Positions 54,928 through 64,000 of a stretch of DNA of 64,000 nucleotides are shown here, in pieces. A program made the translations under genes and the position numbers. Origin of the DNA: Urophycis tenuis (Eukaryota; Chordata; Actinopteri; Gadiformes; Phycidae); contig JAXIVH010000066.1 of NCBI GenBank assembly GCA_036785325.1, positions 744,001 to 808,000 of the forward strand, given 5' to 3'. How positions within the stretch are numbered: the first letter of the stretch is position 1; every line of letters starts with the position of its first letter. Under the pieces are notes generated by a model. The model was not told the origin of the DNA and made no database searches. It saw nothing but the letters and a program-made list of their open reading frames with translations.

Positions 54928-57900
54928 CATAGATATACACAGAAGACTAGGGCTGTGTCTCAATCCACGTACTTCCACAAGTACACTTCCGTAAGTGCAC
55001 TGTGTGCACTATGTACTTACTGATGTAGTGCGTGAATTCCGTCTAAGAAGTACAGTCTCAAATGAAGCACTCCCGTTTTGCACTTACCGGAAATGACGAT
55101 AAAAGCGTTCGTTCCCCTATTAGCATTCACGTATAAGCATATCAGCACAAACCGTTCACAATCGCTAATGACATCTGTCATACATCTGTCTAACAATAAA
55201 ATGGTAATACATAACGAAAAATAACCACTTTTCGATTGATGTGTAACGTTATATCTTACATTTAAAAGGAGTGGTCTGGGCCAACGGTCCACAGGTGTCG
55301 TCCGCAATCTTTATCAGATTGTTTTGGAAAGTGCTGGCGTTCCCTCCCCTTCCGTTACGTAGACAAAATGGCGACCATTGAGGGTGGAAAGTGTCCAGCG
55401 TAGTACACTCAGCTTTTTGACCGTTATGAGTGCACCATCCGGGTACTAGTAGTGTACTGCGTCTTGCCGCAATTACCAGTGTGAACGCACTATGTACTCA
55501 AAAAGGGAAGTTTAAGTGCGCAAGTACGTGGATTGGGACACATCCATGATGACTCGTCCGCGTCACTGGCCAACGGAGTCGAACGTCCGCACATGGCGGC
55601 CATCTTGCTACAGTCAGCTCGCTCCATAGGCGCGCTCCCCATAACAGTGTTGGTGGGGGTAAATGTACTTTTAAATAACCATAACTTGCTCAATTTTCAA
55701 CCAATTTTTAAACGGATTGGTTCGTTATGCCCGTCAGAGGTGTAGTTATGACACTACATACTTATGAATAATCATGTTATGTCCTAAAACATAGAATAAT
55801 GTTACAATATTTACCAAATAGGCTATAAGAAAGGCTGCATCTTGAAATCCCCACTCTGTACACCATGTATTTATAATACTGCATACTTATGAATAATTGA
55901 GGCCTTGAGACAAATAACCATACACATCCATATTTCCAATTTTTAATGAAAATAGTTTTACATGTGACAGGGCTGTAGTGGAGGCTAAACTTAAGTGAAC
56001 AGTTTAGCCACCTCTCAATAAATCTAATGCACCTCATAATATAGCATAATCACAAAATGCACTGTATGCATCATTTAGTACCACTAGTATTGGTGTAAAC
56101 ATTAAACAGCAACCTTCAGCATCATCAAATATGTTCTGCATGTCTTTTTTAAACAAGTGCATATCACAGTCAACCTTAATGCTATCACAGAATTAATAGT
56201 TTACCCACCTCTTATTTTACCACTACACCCCTATTTACACAAAATGGTAGTAAACCAATCTGAAACACATTGTTTACAAATATTTACTTCATTAGATATT
56301 ATAAAGGTACTTTTCAAAGATCTTTGAAGATTTACTAAAATCAGAATGTTTGAACAAAGGTGCTACAGAAACATGATGAATCCTTTAAAAAATGTGGTCC
56401 TCATCCAGCTGGGTCCACAGCCACTTCAGCCTCTTCAGCCATCATCTCCAAGCTCAGTGGAGTTAAACCAATTCTTCTTTTTGCCAGAGTGAGTGTGTGT
56501 TTGCGAGAGTGTGTTAGACATAGATAGAGACATAGGCGCACACAGAAGCACACCCTTCAAATGACAAGCTAATTTTCAACAAAAACTCTCACCCACACAC
56601 GTCAATTCACAAACACATACATTTCCATTAAATTTTGATTAAATTGTACTTAGAGGGCACCAAAACATTACACATGCCTCATGTCTCAGTCCAGTGTAGG
56701 AGATAAATTGTCCATAGGGATTAGGAATGGTCATAGGGCAAGGGCAAGTACAGCCAAGTTGTGGGTCGCTAGGCTGTGCGGGCGAGGAAGTCCAGGCAAG
56801 GGGACAGCAACAAGAGATGGTAGGGTAGTTGTAGGGATGGGATTTCAGGTGCGATGAGAGTCAAATACAAGGATGGCTAATGACTGGTAAAGTTTTACCT
56901 CACAAGTGAGGTAAGAGGGGAAGAAAGAGAAATAGAGTGGATTAGTATTACTATAAGTCATGATGGTTAGTATTAATTAGTATTTAGTAGTATTAAGTTA
57001 GTATTAAGTACACTACACAAACACAAGACAATACCTGTTTAGTTGAGAAGCTCGCTCACCACAGCAAAGTATAGATCTTAAAGCGAGATGAGACAAGACG
57101 AGAGACAATATTATTAGTTTTTTTCTTTTGCAAACATTTAGGTAAACATGGAGCTGACAAAGACAAACATAACAAGGACATGCACACAAAAACATTAATA
57201 ATTAAGAACACATACTTACACTTAAGATACTTATTCACAATAGCTTTGTTAAGGCCAAAGCACAATAAACAACTATAAGATTATCATAGTCACCAACCAA
57301 CAAATGCTCAAACAATTCCTCTTAGTAACATTTTTGTGTGTGTGTTTTTGGCAAAGTTTTGTTAAACACGAAGCAGACAAAGACATACAAATATCACAAA
57401 GACATGAAGCTGACAAAAACATACAAACTCCACGGGGACATGCACACAAAACATACTTATTGAGAGCACATAGAAACACAGTAGATTTCTCCCAAACAAC
57501 ACAAACACTATAGAGGATCACACTAAATTCAAAATAACTAATTACGGAAATAAGTCTTATAAAACTATCTACATATTCATTCCAAAACAACAACTATACT
57601 AACACCAGCCACGGCATCACCATTGCACAACTAATAACCTAATTATACATACCATAACAAACCTTGCTGACGATTTCTCCATAACGCAAACACCGTAGAG
57701 GACCACACTAAATTCACAATAACTAATTACAGAACAAATTCTAATAAAACTACTAATACTAATAAAAAAAATACTGGGTGCTAGCTAGTAGCCTAGCCAT
57801 GATACACAACTAAGATGCGCGATTAAGTCGTTTTTTAAGAGAAAAGCTGCGATTTCAACATGTTCAAGCATCCAGGATTATAACTACGTTAATAACGTTT

Positions 57901-58101
57901 TTAAGAAACCAAACTGTTTGTAAATCCATCAAAATGTCATCGAGATAGGAGTATTAACCTTTGTGCAGATCACTGACCTTACCTCAGTTTGCATCAGGTT
58001 CCGCAGATTCTGACAGGCAGCTGGACTGTAGAAAGATGGCCGACCTGTGCGGACGTTCTAGACCCCGCCTTAAGGCATCTAGTCTTCTGTGTATATCTAT
58101 G
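54928..58101. mobile_element. 3.17-kb terminal-inverted-repeat DNA transposon inside the left LTR
   Basis: Ends are a perfect 23-bp inverted repeat starting CATAGATATACACAGAAG; similarity of the two ends continues further in (CGAACGTCCGCACATGGCGGCCATCTT against AGAACGTCCGCACAGGTCGGCCATCTT). TCTGAAC flanks both sides (54921-54927, 58103-58109), so the duplication is 7-8 bp, fitting hAT or P superfamily. The 2.5-kb interior (55550-58020) is AT-rich with no convincing gene. Confidence 0.75.
54950..55545. mobile_element. Nested MITE-like element with 28-bp inverted ends
   Basis: GGCTGTGTCTCAATCCACG on the left against, on the other strand, GGATGTGTCCCAATCCACG on the right. It splits the left end of the 3.17-kb element after ACTAG. 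The interior holds repeated AAGTGCAC/GTGCACTATGTACT words. The target duplication is unclear. Confidence 0.65.
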
Positions 58102-58215
58102 ATCTGAACTAACAGGAGGAGTCCGCTCTCCTAAAGGGTCCGTGTGTAAAACACACCCCCGCCCCATAGTTCCGTGGGTGAATTATGTCAACCACCACAC
58201 AAGCCCCCCCAGAAT

Positions 58216-59763
58216 TCACCCATAGTCAACGTCCTCACGATGATGGGGGGCGACGACTCGACCCCTGCGCGTGCGGGCGATCGGGGCCGAGGAGGAGGAG
58301 GAGGGGGCAGCCGCAGGTACGGCGGTGTCGTCCACCATCCCGGAGGTCGAGGGGGTCAACGAGGTCGAGGGCGCGTCAACAGGTGGCGAGGGGCGGGACA
58401 CCGGAGGCCGGCCCCGTCGTGGAGGCTGAGCCACCTCCGTCGATCCGGACACATCCATGTGAGCAGGCTTAATCCTATCAACAGAAACCGTCTCAGGCTT
58501 ACCCCCAATGTCCACCACTATGCTCTTGTCGCCGTGGCGTACAACCCTGAATGGACCATCATAGGGGGGGCGAAGGGGGCCGCGGTGAGCGTCATGTCGA
58601 ATGAACACGAAGTCCGCGGAGCGTAGGTCAAGAGGAACCCGGAACTCGTGGGCGCCGTGTTGCGACGTGGGGACGGGCACAAACGCCTCGGCCGCCTCCC
58701 GCAGGGAGGAACGCTGCCTGGATGCCGACCAGGGAACCGAGGCGTCCGGAATGAAATCCCCAGGCACCCGCAGCGTCTGACCGTAGACCAGCTCCGCCGA
58801 GGAGGACTGCAAGTCCTCTTTAGGGGCACATCTAAGGCCGAGCATCACCCATGGAAGCCTATCCACCCAGTCGCCGTCCCTCAAGCTGGCACGTAGGGCT
58901 GCCTTCATGGACCGGTGGAAGCATTCGCACAACCCGTTGGCCTGGGGGTGATAAGCGGTAGTGCGGTGCAGCTTGACCCCCAACCCCTCAGCCACCGCAT
59001 TCCACAGCTTGGAAGTAAACTGAGGGCCACGGTCTGAGGAGAGGTCGGAAGGGGTCCCAAAGCGCGCAACCCACGTTCCGACGAAGGCGCGGGCAACGTC
59101 TGCAGCCGCCGTCGAGGAGAGTGGCACAGCTTCCGGCCAGCGGGTCGTCCTATCGACCATCGTCAAAAGGTGTGTAAACCCGTGGGAGGAGGGAAGAGGA
59201 CCCACCAGGTCGACATTGACATGGTCGAACCTCCTCTCGGGGACGGCGAACTGCTCCAGGGGGGCCTTAACATGGCGGTGCACTTTGGAACGCTGGCAGG
59301 CCACGCATGAGCCGACCCACGTTCTCACATCCCTTTTAAGCCCCCGCCACACAAACTTCTGAGATACCAACCTCACGGACGGTTTACCGCCGGGGTGGGA
59401 GAGGCCATGCAACGCCTCAAACACGGGCCGGCGCCAGTTCGCAGGGACCAGAGGCCGAGGCTGACCTGTGGAGACGTCACACCACAACTTCACGCCCGAG
59501 CCGCCAACCGCGACTTCCTCCAGGTGCAAACCGGTCTCTGACGCTCTAAGGGACTGGACCTCTTGGTCGGCGGCCTGGTCCGCACCCATGCGGACGTAAT
59601 CCAGGCCCAGATGTACAGCTCCGATGACCGCCCTGGAAAGGCAGTCAGCGACCACATTGGACTTGCCGGAGACATGCCGGATGTCGTTTCCCTTCGGTTT
59701 GAAGCTGCAGGGGGACCGGCACCTCTTCGCCTTCACGCCAAAACGCGCGTGAAAATAGCACAT
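58216..59763 (-). pseudogene. Zinc-knuckle remnant fused to RNase H end and integrase
   Basis: The frame starts with a Gag-type Cys/His piece (CYFHARFGVKAKRC), then jumps to VSGKSNVVADCLSR, the end of RNase H, showing the in-frame deletion point. Integrase follows: H-H-C-C zinc module (HGLSHPGG...CVACQR), catalytic D in VNVDLVGPLP, second D in SSDRGPQF, E in GLCECFHRS, and a C-terminal GPY/F-like YDGPFRVV. The tail is proline/serine-rich. The integrase region is open throughout, about 400 codons, unusual for a copy lacking RT. Confidence 0.8.
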
Positions 59764-60349
59764 ACCTGTGCTGGCGGTCGCGCCCGGGGCCCTGCCTGTC
59801 GGAGCGCCTGTCGCTGTCCGGGGCCTTGAAAGTGTGCATCGGGGCCAGTACCTCGGGGACGAAACTCCGGGCAGCCAGGAAAAACCGGTCAGCTTCCTCT
59901 GCTAATGCGCGGGGATCAGTAATCCTCGTATTAGCGAGCGCCGTCCTGACCTGCGGCGGCATGTGCCGGAGGAACAGCTCAACAAACAAAAAGTTGGGCT
60001 CCTCCGTACCCAGCAAGTTGAGCATCATCTCCATATGCTCAGACGGCTTGCTGTCCCCGAGGCCCCGAATGTCCAACAACCGCTGGGCCCGTTCCGAACT
60101 TGACAGCTCAAAAGTCTTGAGCAGGAACTCCTTAAGAGCTCTGTACTTGCCGTGGGCCGGAGGGTTCGTGATGAAACTCACGGCCCGGGCCGCGGTGGAT
60201 CTCCCCAGCGCCGCCACGACATGGAAGTAGCGTGCGTCGTCATCGGTGACGTCACAAATGGCGAACTGCGCCTCCGTCTGCACGAACCATGCCGCTGGCG
60301 AAAACTCCCAAAACTCTGGCAACTTGACAAAAGCGGCGTTGTTGGCCAT
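59645..60349 (-). pseudogene. Gag of Mag-like Gypsy element
   Basis: Starts MANNAAFVKLPEFWEFSPAAWF about 50 bases after the primer site. LPEFW...P..WF.Q.EAQF is the conserved start of Mag-clade Gags; LALANTRI-like and AEEADRFF motifs follow. A one-base shift near 59755 separates it from the Cys/His remnant in the next frame. Confidence 0.8.
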
Positions 60350-60399
60350 GTTCGTTTCGGTCCCTGAGACTTCAGCGGGATTTACGTCGGGGTCACCAG

Positions 60400-60600
60400 T
60401 GTAGTGCCGAGAGACGGGAGTCGGAGGCGGAGTATCCAGAACGGAACTTTATTTTACGCTAACAAGATAAACAGGCATCAAGCCGAACCAAACAACATCA
60501 CGCTCTGAACTAACAGGAGGAGTCCGCTCTCCTAAAGGGTCCGTGTGTAAAACACACCCCCGCCCCATAGTTCCGTGGGTGAATTATGTCAACCACCACA
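60400..60600 (-). repeat. Right LTR of the Mag-like element (201 bp)
   Basis: Complete and near-identical to the outer parts of the left LTR (54817-54927 and 58110-58199), pointing to a recent insertion. AATAAAGTTCCG on the minus strand is the likely poly(A) signal. Confidence 0.9.
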
Positions 60601-61090
60601 CCTTCAACATTTCAATTAACATCCATCTTTCCTTACAGAACACAAATTAATTAGCTTAGTATTTCAACGACCCTTTGGTGAATATAGTCTTGCCATACAC
60701 CATTGGAAAGCTTAGATTTCCCCGCTTAGAATGAGCCCATCTGCAAGCAATATACTTGCTCACAGACAAAACTGCGTCAGGTTGACTGAAGTCTACCCAG
60801 AAGCTAAAAACATACCTTCAACGTTTCAATTAACATCAATCTTTCCTTACAGAACACAAATTAATTAGCTTAGTATTTCAACGACCCTTTGGTGAATATA
60901 GTCTTGCCATACACCGTTGGAAAGCTTAGATTTCGTCGCTTAAAGTGAGCCCATCCCCGAGCAATTTGGTTGCTCACAGACAAAACTGCGTCAGGTTGAC
61001 TGAAGTCTACCCAGCAGCTAAAAACATACCTTCAACGTTTCAATTAACATCAATCTTTCCTTACAGAACACAAATGAATTAGCTTAGTAT
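60601..61090. repeat. Last satellite block in the window, about 2.3 monomers
   Basis: Same monomer with private changes (AATATACTTGCTC, TTTCGTCGCTTAAAGTG); it breaks off at GCTTAGTAT/ATCATCC. Confidence 0.9.
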
Positions 61091-62119
61091 ATCATCCTGC
61101 CCCGTGTAGCCGAGGGGAGGGGTTATTGGTGATAGACGACTACGCCATCTAGGGGATTGCGCCCCAAGAAGTTTAGTTTTAAAGTAAGACTCAATCGGTC
61201 AAGGACACAGATTCGTATACATCAAGAGGACCAAAGACGTGTTTCCAAAAATATACAAAAGCTTTTATTGGCAGGTTAACAAAGTAGCAATGGAGTGGTC
61301 ACTCCGTAAAACACAAGCAATTGTGAGGAGTAATACACAGCGCTAATATGTGGACCATGGGGGCACAGGGCCCAGAGAGATTACTCAAATTTAGGTGTGG
61401 GGAAAGCAGGGCTGTAACTTACCACGGCAAGGGGAGGCGGACGAGGAGGGGGAAGGGTCCAAAGCCACACCACACGTGAACACAGCAAGATCAAAATACA
61501 AGAAAACAAAGAAAGCAAACCACTAAATGTGGACAAAGGAAAGGACCATTGAGGGCAGGGTTCCACCACCGACCCACTGCTCTAGGTCACACAGCTCCTG
61601 ACTGACTGAACAGCAGAGAATATATAGACGGTAGTACGGCAGTAGAAACAAAGCAGCAGCGGCGAGGCCTATGTACAGCCACGATCTGGAGGACTGCACA
61701 GGCTTCAAGTAGATTTAACTGTCTGGAAGCACAGCTGATCCGACACAGCAACAGGAGAGCTACCGAACCGTGCTTAATAGCACGTTTCAACTGAGCACGC
61801 ACTCGAGCTGGACGTACAAACAGTCAAGACCCGTTCTTGCAGTCGAATGATGCAAGAGACCCGAACATAAACCAAGCTACAGCAAGGCCCAACCAAGCTG
61901 CCTGCCAGCTACCAAACAAACAGAAGCTAGCTCCTCCGGCGACCATGGGAGAACGGAAGATGTGCAATCAGCTGATACCTGGCCGTAAATATACTCTGAG
62001 CGGGAGACGCCCCCTCATTAACGTGCCTACGTCTCCCTCTGGTAGCTGTTGTGGTAGTGTTTGTATTACTCTCTGTTATGATCGTTTTAAATGGTTTTAA
62101 ATTGGCTTTTTAGACGATC
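61091..62119. other. Unassigned repeat-like segment, possible solo LTR
   Basis: Starts near TGTAGCCGAGGGGAGGGG and contains, on the minus strand, CCAATAAAAGC (61263-61273), a poly(A)-like signal. Ends are not resolved and no target duplication was found. No coding sequence supported. Confidence 0.3.
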
Positions 62120-62484
62120 TTAAAGGTCCCATATTATGCCCCGTTTCCACAAATTAAAATAGTTCCCAGGTGTGTCAAAGACATGTCTGTGACATGCTTT
62201 TGTCAAAATTGCCTTTGGATCAAATATTGTAGGTCTCTCTTCATCACCTAAAAACAGCTCTGTTCAAAACGGTCTGTTTCAGGGCCTGTCTCTTTTATGT
62301 AAATGAGCTACACCAGACCACGCCCACCTCTCTGCGAGGGGCGTGGTCCCTACGGAGCCGAGCCTCGGCTCCATAGCCATGTGCTAATGTTTACAGACTG
62401 ACTCGGCCAATGGCTGGCAGAAACTCTGTGGTTCAACCTAGAGTAGTTCAACCTAGAGACTCTAGTCTCTCTAAAGGACTCTAG

Positions 62485-63459
62485 TTCAACCCTACCAGTT
62501 TGAGCCTGAATCTGACCCAGAGGGAGAGACGCCGGCTGAAATTCTTACTCTGCGGCTGCCGCAGGAGGTTTCTGAATGGTAAGTTACATATATCATGCGA
62601 CTTTATATATTTATTTTTTTACGTTCTGTGTGTTATTACACTGTTACTTACATGTTAGCTCCTGCTAACGGTTACGTCTTCGCTGTATCTTTGTTACTTC
62701 AAGCTTTTTTGGTGAATGAGCAATTTTGTAAATAGTGTAGTAACATTATACTTATCTCTCTTGACTGTATTCTTGCTATCTACGGATACATGTATAATGT
62801 AGAAACTAGTAGGCTATCAAACGATGCTTGCATAGTAGGCCTAACCTAAATTCTATATTTTGCAAAGTTTGTGTTTGTTTTAGCAGAGGTTTCATCGTAA
62901 CAGCACCCTGACGTTTGTTGTTCTAGGTCTTTAGGATTTACTTTTGTATTTCAGCATAAATATGTCTGTCTGTATCAGTAATGTGTCATTCTGGTAGAAA
63001 ATCGAGGCAGTGTAATGTTGATTAAAATGCCACTGTTTTCCATCTCAACATTATTCAAATGTCACAAGTTTTATGCACTTGACATGGTTAGGAAAATCTT
63101 ACTTCTTATCCAACTATGCTTGTGTACTTGCATTCAAGTGAAATTCTAACTAATTTTCTTTTGACAGGTGTTTGTGTGGAAGCTGCAACACCATTCCCAC
63201 AGAGCAGGAAAATGTCTGCTGTCTTGAGATAGCACAGGTAGTATCTACATATTCAAAGTGAAAACTAGTTTGTCTTGATTATGGTTTATTTCATACTTAT
63301 GAAACACAATGGCATTTATTGTTTGCAGTACCTTGTTTGCAGGTTACCAGACGCCTGCAGGAGGTTGAGGGGAACCAGAAATGCATGGTGGACCATCCTG
63401 GATTGGAGCCTGTATGCCTCAATGTATACTCGCTCCAGAATGCAAGCCAAATTTTGTAG
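62485..63459 (+). CDS. P2X7-type C-terminal cysteine-rich domain gene, three exons
   Basis: Exons about 62485-62578 (PYQFEPESDPEGE, ending VSEW split over donor GTAAGT), 63168-63237 (CLCGSCNTIPTEQENVCC, donor GTAGTA) and 63343-63459 (RRLQEVEGNQKCMVDHPGL, VCLNVYSLQNA, TAG). Phases agree across both joins. The C-x-C-x-x-C...ENVCC...C...HPG...VCLN pattern is the zinc-binding intracellular domain of P2X7 receptors, which in fish also occurs in many short stand-alone genes linked to transposons. No channel part is present. The start codon is not found: an in-frame stop lies just before the first exon, so an upstream exon is needed. Function in this setting is unknown. Confidence 0.7.
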
Positions 63460-64000
63460 ACACTTTTTAAACATTTATTGACATTGCATTACTAACAAAT
63501 AAGTTATAACTGTGCTAATCAAAACAAAGTAGCATAACAAAATAATAGATATATATAATAGAAGTGTATAGACAAGAAAAAAATGTACAACTCCACATAA
63601 ACACATTAAATGTTCAACGCAACGAAGCTTCTGGTGGGAGTAGGGGCAGGAGGAAACATGTCAGCCCGATGGGATGGATGGCAGGCCGGTGTTAGAGCAG
63701 GTTGACGGGTACCACGCAGGTGTAGACTCAGGGATGGAGAATCTGTAGAAACACAGAGTGTGTGAAAATAGTTTAGTGGTAGTAGTAGAGGGGAGGAGAC
63801 GAGAGGAGGGATAGTGCTCTTAGTAGCCATATGTTTTAGCAGGCAATCCATAAAAATAAAATGGGATACAAAACAAAAAAGTAATTGCTATATCTTGTCC
63901 AATTGCTTGAAGTCGTTACAGGTACCTTGCATATCGCTCTATTGTGAGCTGGTGTTGGGGCTATCCAAACGGAGTTTCCTGATGCCACAGGTCACTACGT
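63460..64000. other. No gene recognised
   Basis: A minus frame at 63606-63851 is serine/proline-rich with no known motif. Otherwise AT-rich. Confidence 0.4.

Larger units (their letters stand above)
54817..60600 (-). mobile_element. Mag-like Ty3/Gypsy LTR retrotransposon with pol deletion
   Basis: LTRs begin TGTAGTGCCGAG and end CCACCACA: left 54817-58199 (interrupted), right 60400-60600 (201 bp, intact). CCTT is duplicated at both ends (54813-54816, 60601-60604) and the satellite continues on both sides. The minus strand has a primer site TGGTGACCCCGACG right after the right LTR. Gag is followed almost directly by the end of RNase H and the integrase: protease, RT and most of RNase H are gone. 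A defective, non-autonomous copy. Confidence 0.9.
62120..64000 (+). mobile_element. TTAA-type DNA transposon (piggyBac/Kolobok-like), left part
   Basis: Begins TTAAAGGTCCCATATTATGCC, a start common in fish elements with TTAA target sites, followed by ATGTAAATGAGCTACACC and CCACGCCCACC, also typical. It carries the three P2X7-type exons below. The right end is not in the window. Confidence 0.55.

Noticed and set aside
57013..57593. Cysteine-rich minus frames (CLCQLHVYLNV, CACPRGVCMF)
   Set aside because: They translate a degenerate ACAAAGACA repeat in the interior of the 3.17-kb transposon.
58174..58626. 150-codon plus frame with glycine/arginine runs
   Set aside because: Opposite strand of the integrase C-terminal tail; GC-rich shadow.

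Overview
This window is animal nuclear DNA, almost certainly from a ray-finned (teleost) fish. It holds spliced gene pieces that match vertebrate fbxo41 and a ZP2-type egg-coat gene, a Rex3-like LINE end with a short tetranucleotide tail, an array of tRNA-like sequences, fish-type DNA transposons, and long (CA)n/(GT)n runs. Most of the window (about 18-44.7 kb, plus outliers at 3.6-4.6, 51.4-52.3, 53.6-54.8 and 60.6-61.1 kb) is one satellite family with a monomer of about 214 bp.

Layout. (1) 1-3627: left copy of a minus-strand Ty3/Gypsy-type LTR element with a PNMA-like Gag, cut by the window edge. (2) 3628-4583: four to five satellite monomers running straight into a two-exon gene (4584-5542, +), the fullest copy of a gene whose pieces recur throughout the satellite. 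(3) 6610-10296 (+): the 3' half of an fbxo41 homologue. (4) 10.3-17.9 kb: microsatellites, tRNA-like modules and a tRNA-Lys-like sequence, a ZP-domain gene (-) and a LINE fragment (-). (5) 17.9-44.7 kb: satellite array interspersed with eleven minus-strand copies of the same gene fragment, with visible higher-order repeats (two 1.49-kb seven-monomer duplications, three 1.54-kb composite units, a 700-bp exact-period duplication). (6) 44.7-51.4 kb: second copy of the LTR element, with the same LTR-to-satellite junction as the first; its LTR carries a 2.09-kb hAT-like element, which in turn holds a fold-back repeat. (7) 51.4-54.8 kb: array edge with diverged monomers, gene pieces, a CCAAT-rich promoter-like segment and a 973-bp terminal-inverted-repeat element. 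(8) 54.8-60.6 kb: a second, unrelated Gypsy element (Mag-like) inserted in the satellite with a 4-bp target duplication; it has lost protease and RT, and one LTR holds a nested pair of DNA transposons. (9) 61.1-64 kb: unassigned repeat-like DNA, then the end of a TTAA-type element carrying three exons of a P2X7-type cysteine-rich domain.

How the parts relate. The satellite acts as a landing pad for mobile elements and as a vehicle that copies what lands in it. The LTR element and the gene fragment have both been multiplied with the satellite rather than by separate insertion. The most notable single signals are an apparent canonical -1 frameshift heptamer directly before the Gag stop in the PNMA-like element, present in both copies, and the amplified, circularly permuted, often still open gene exon inside the satellite. 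All calls are from reading the sequence alone; no database search was run.
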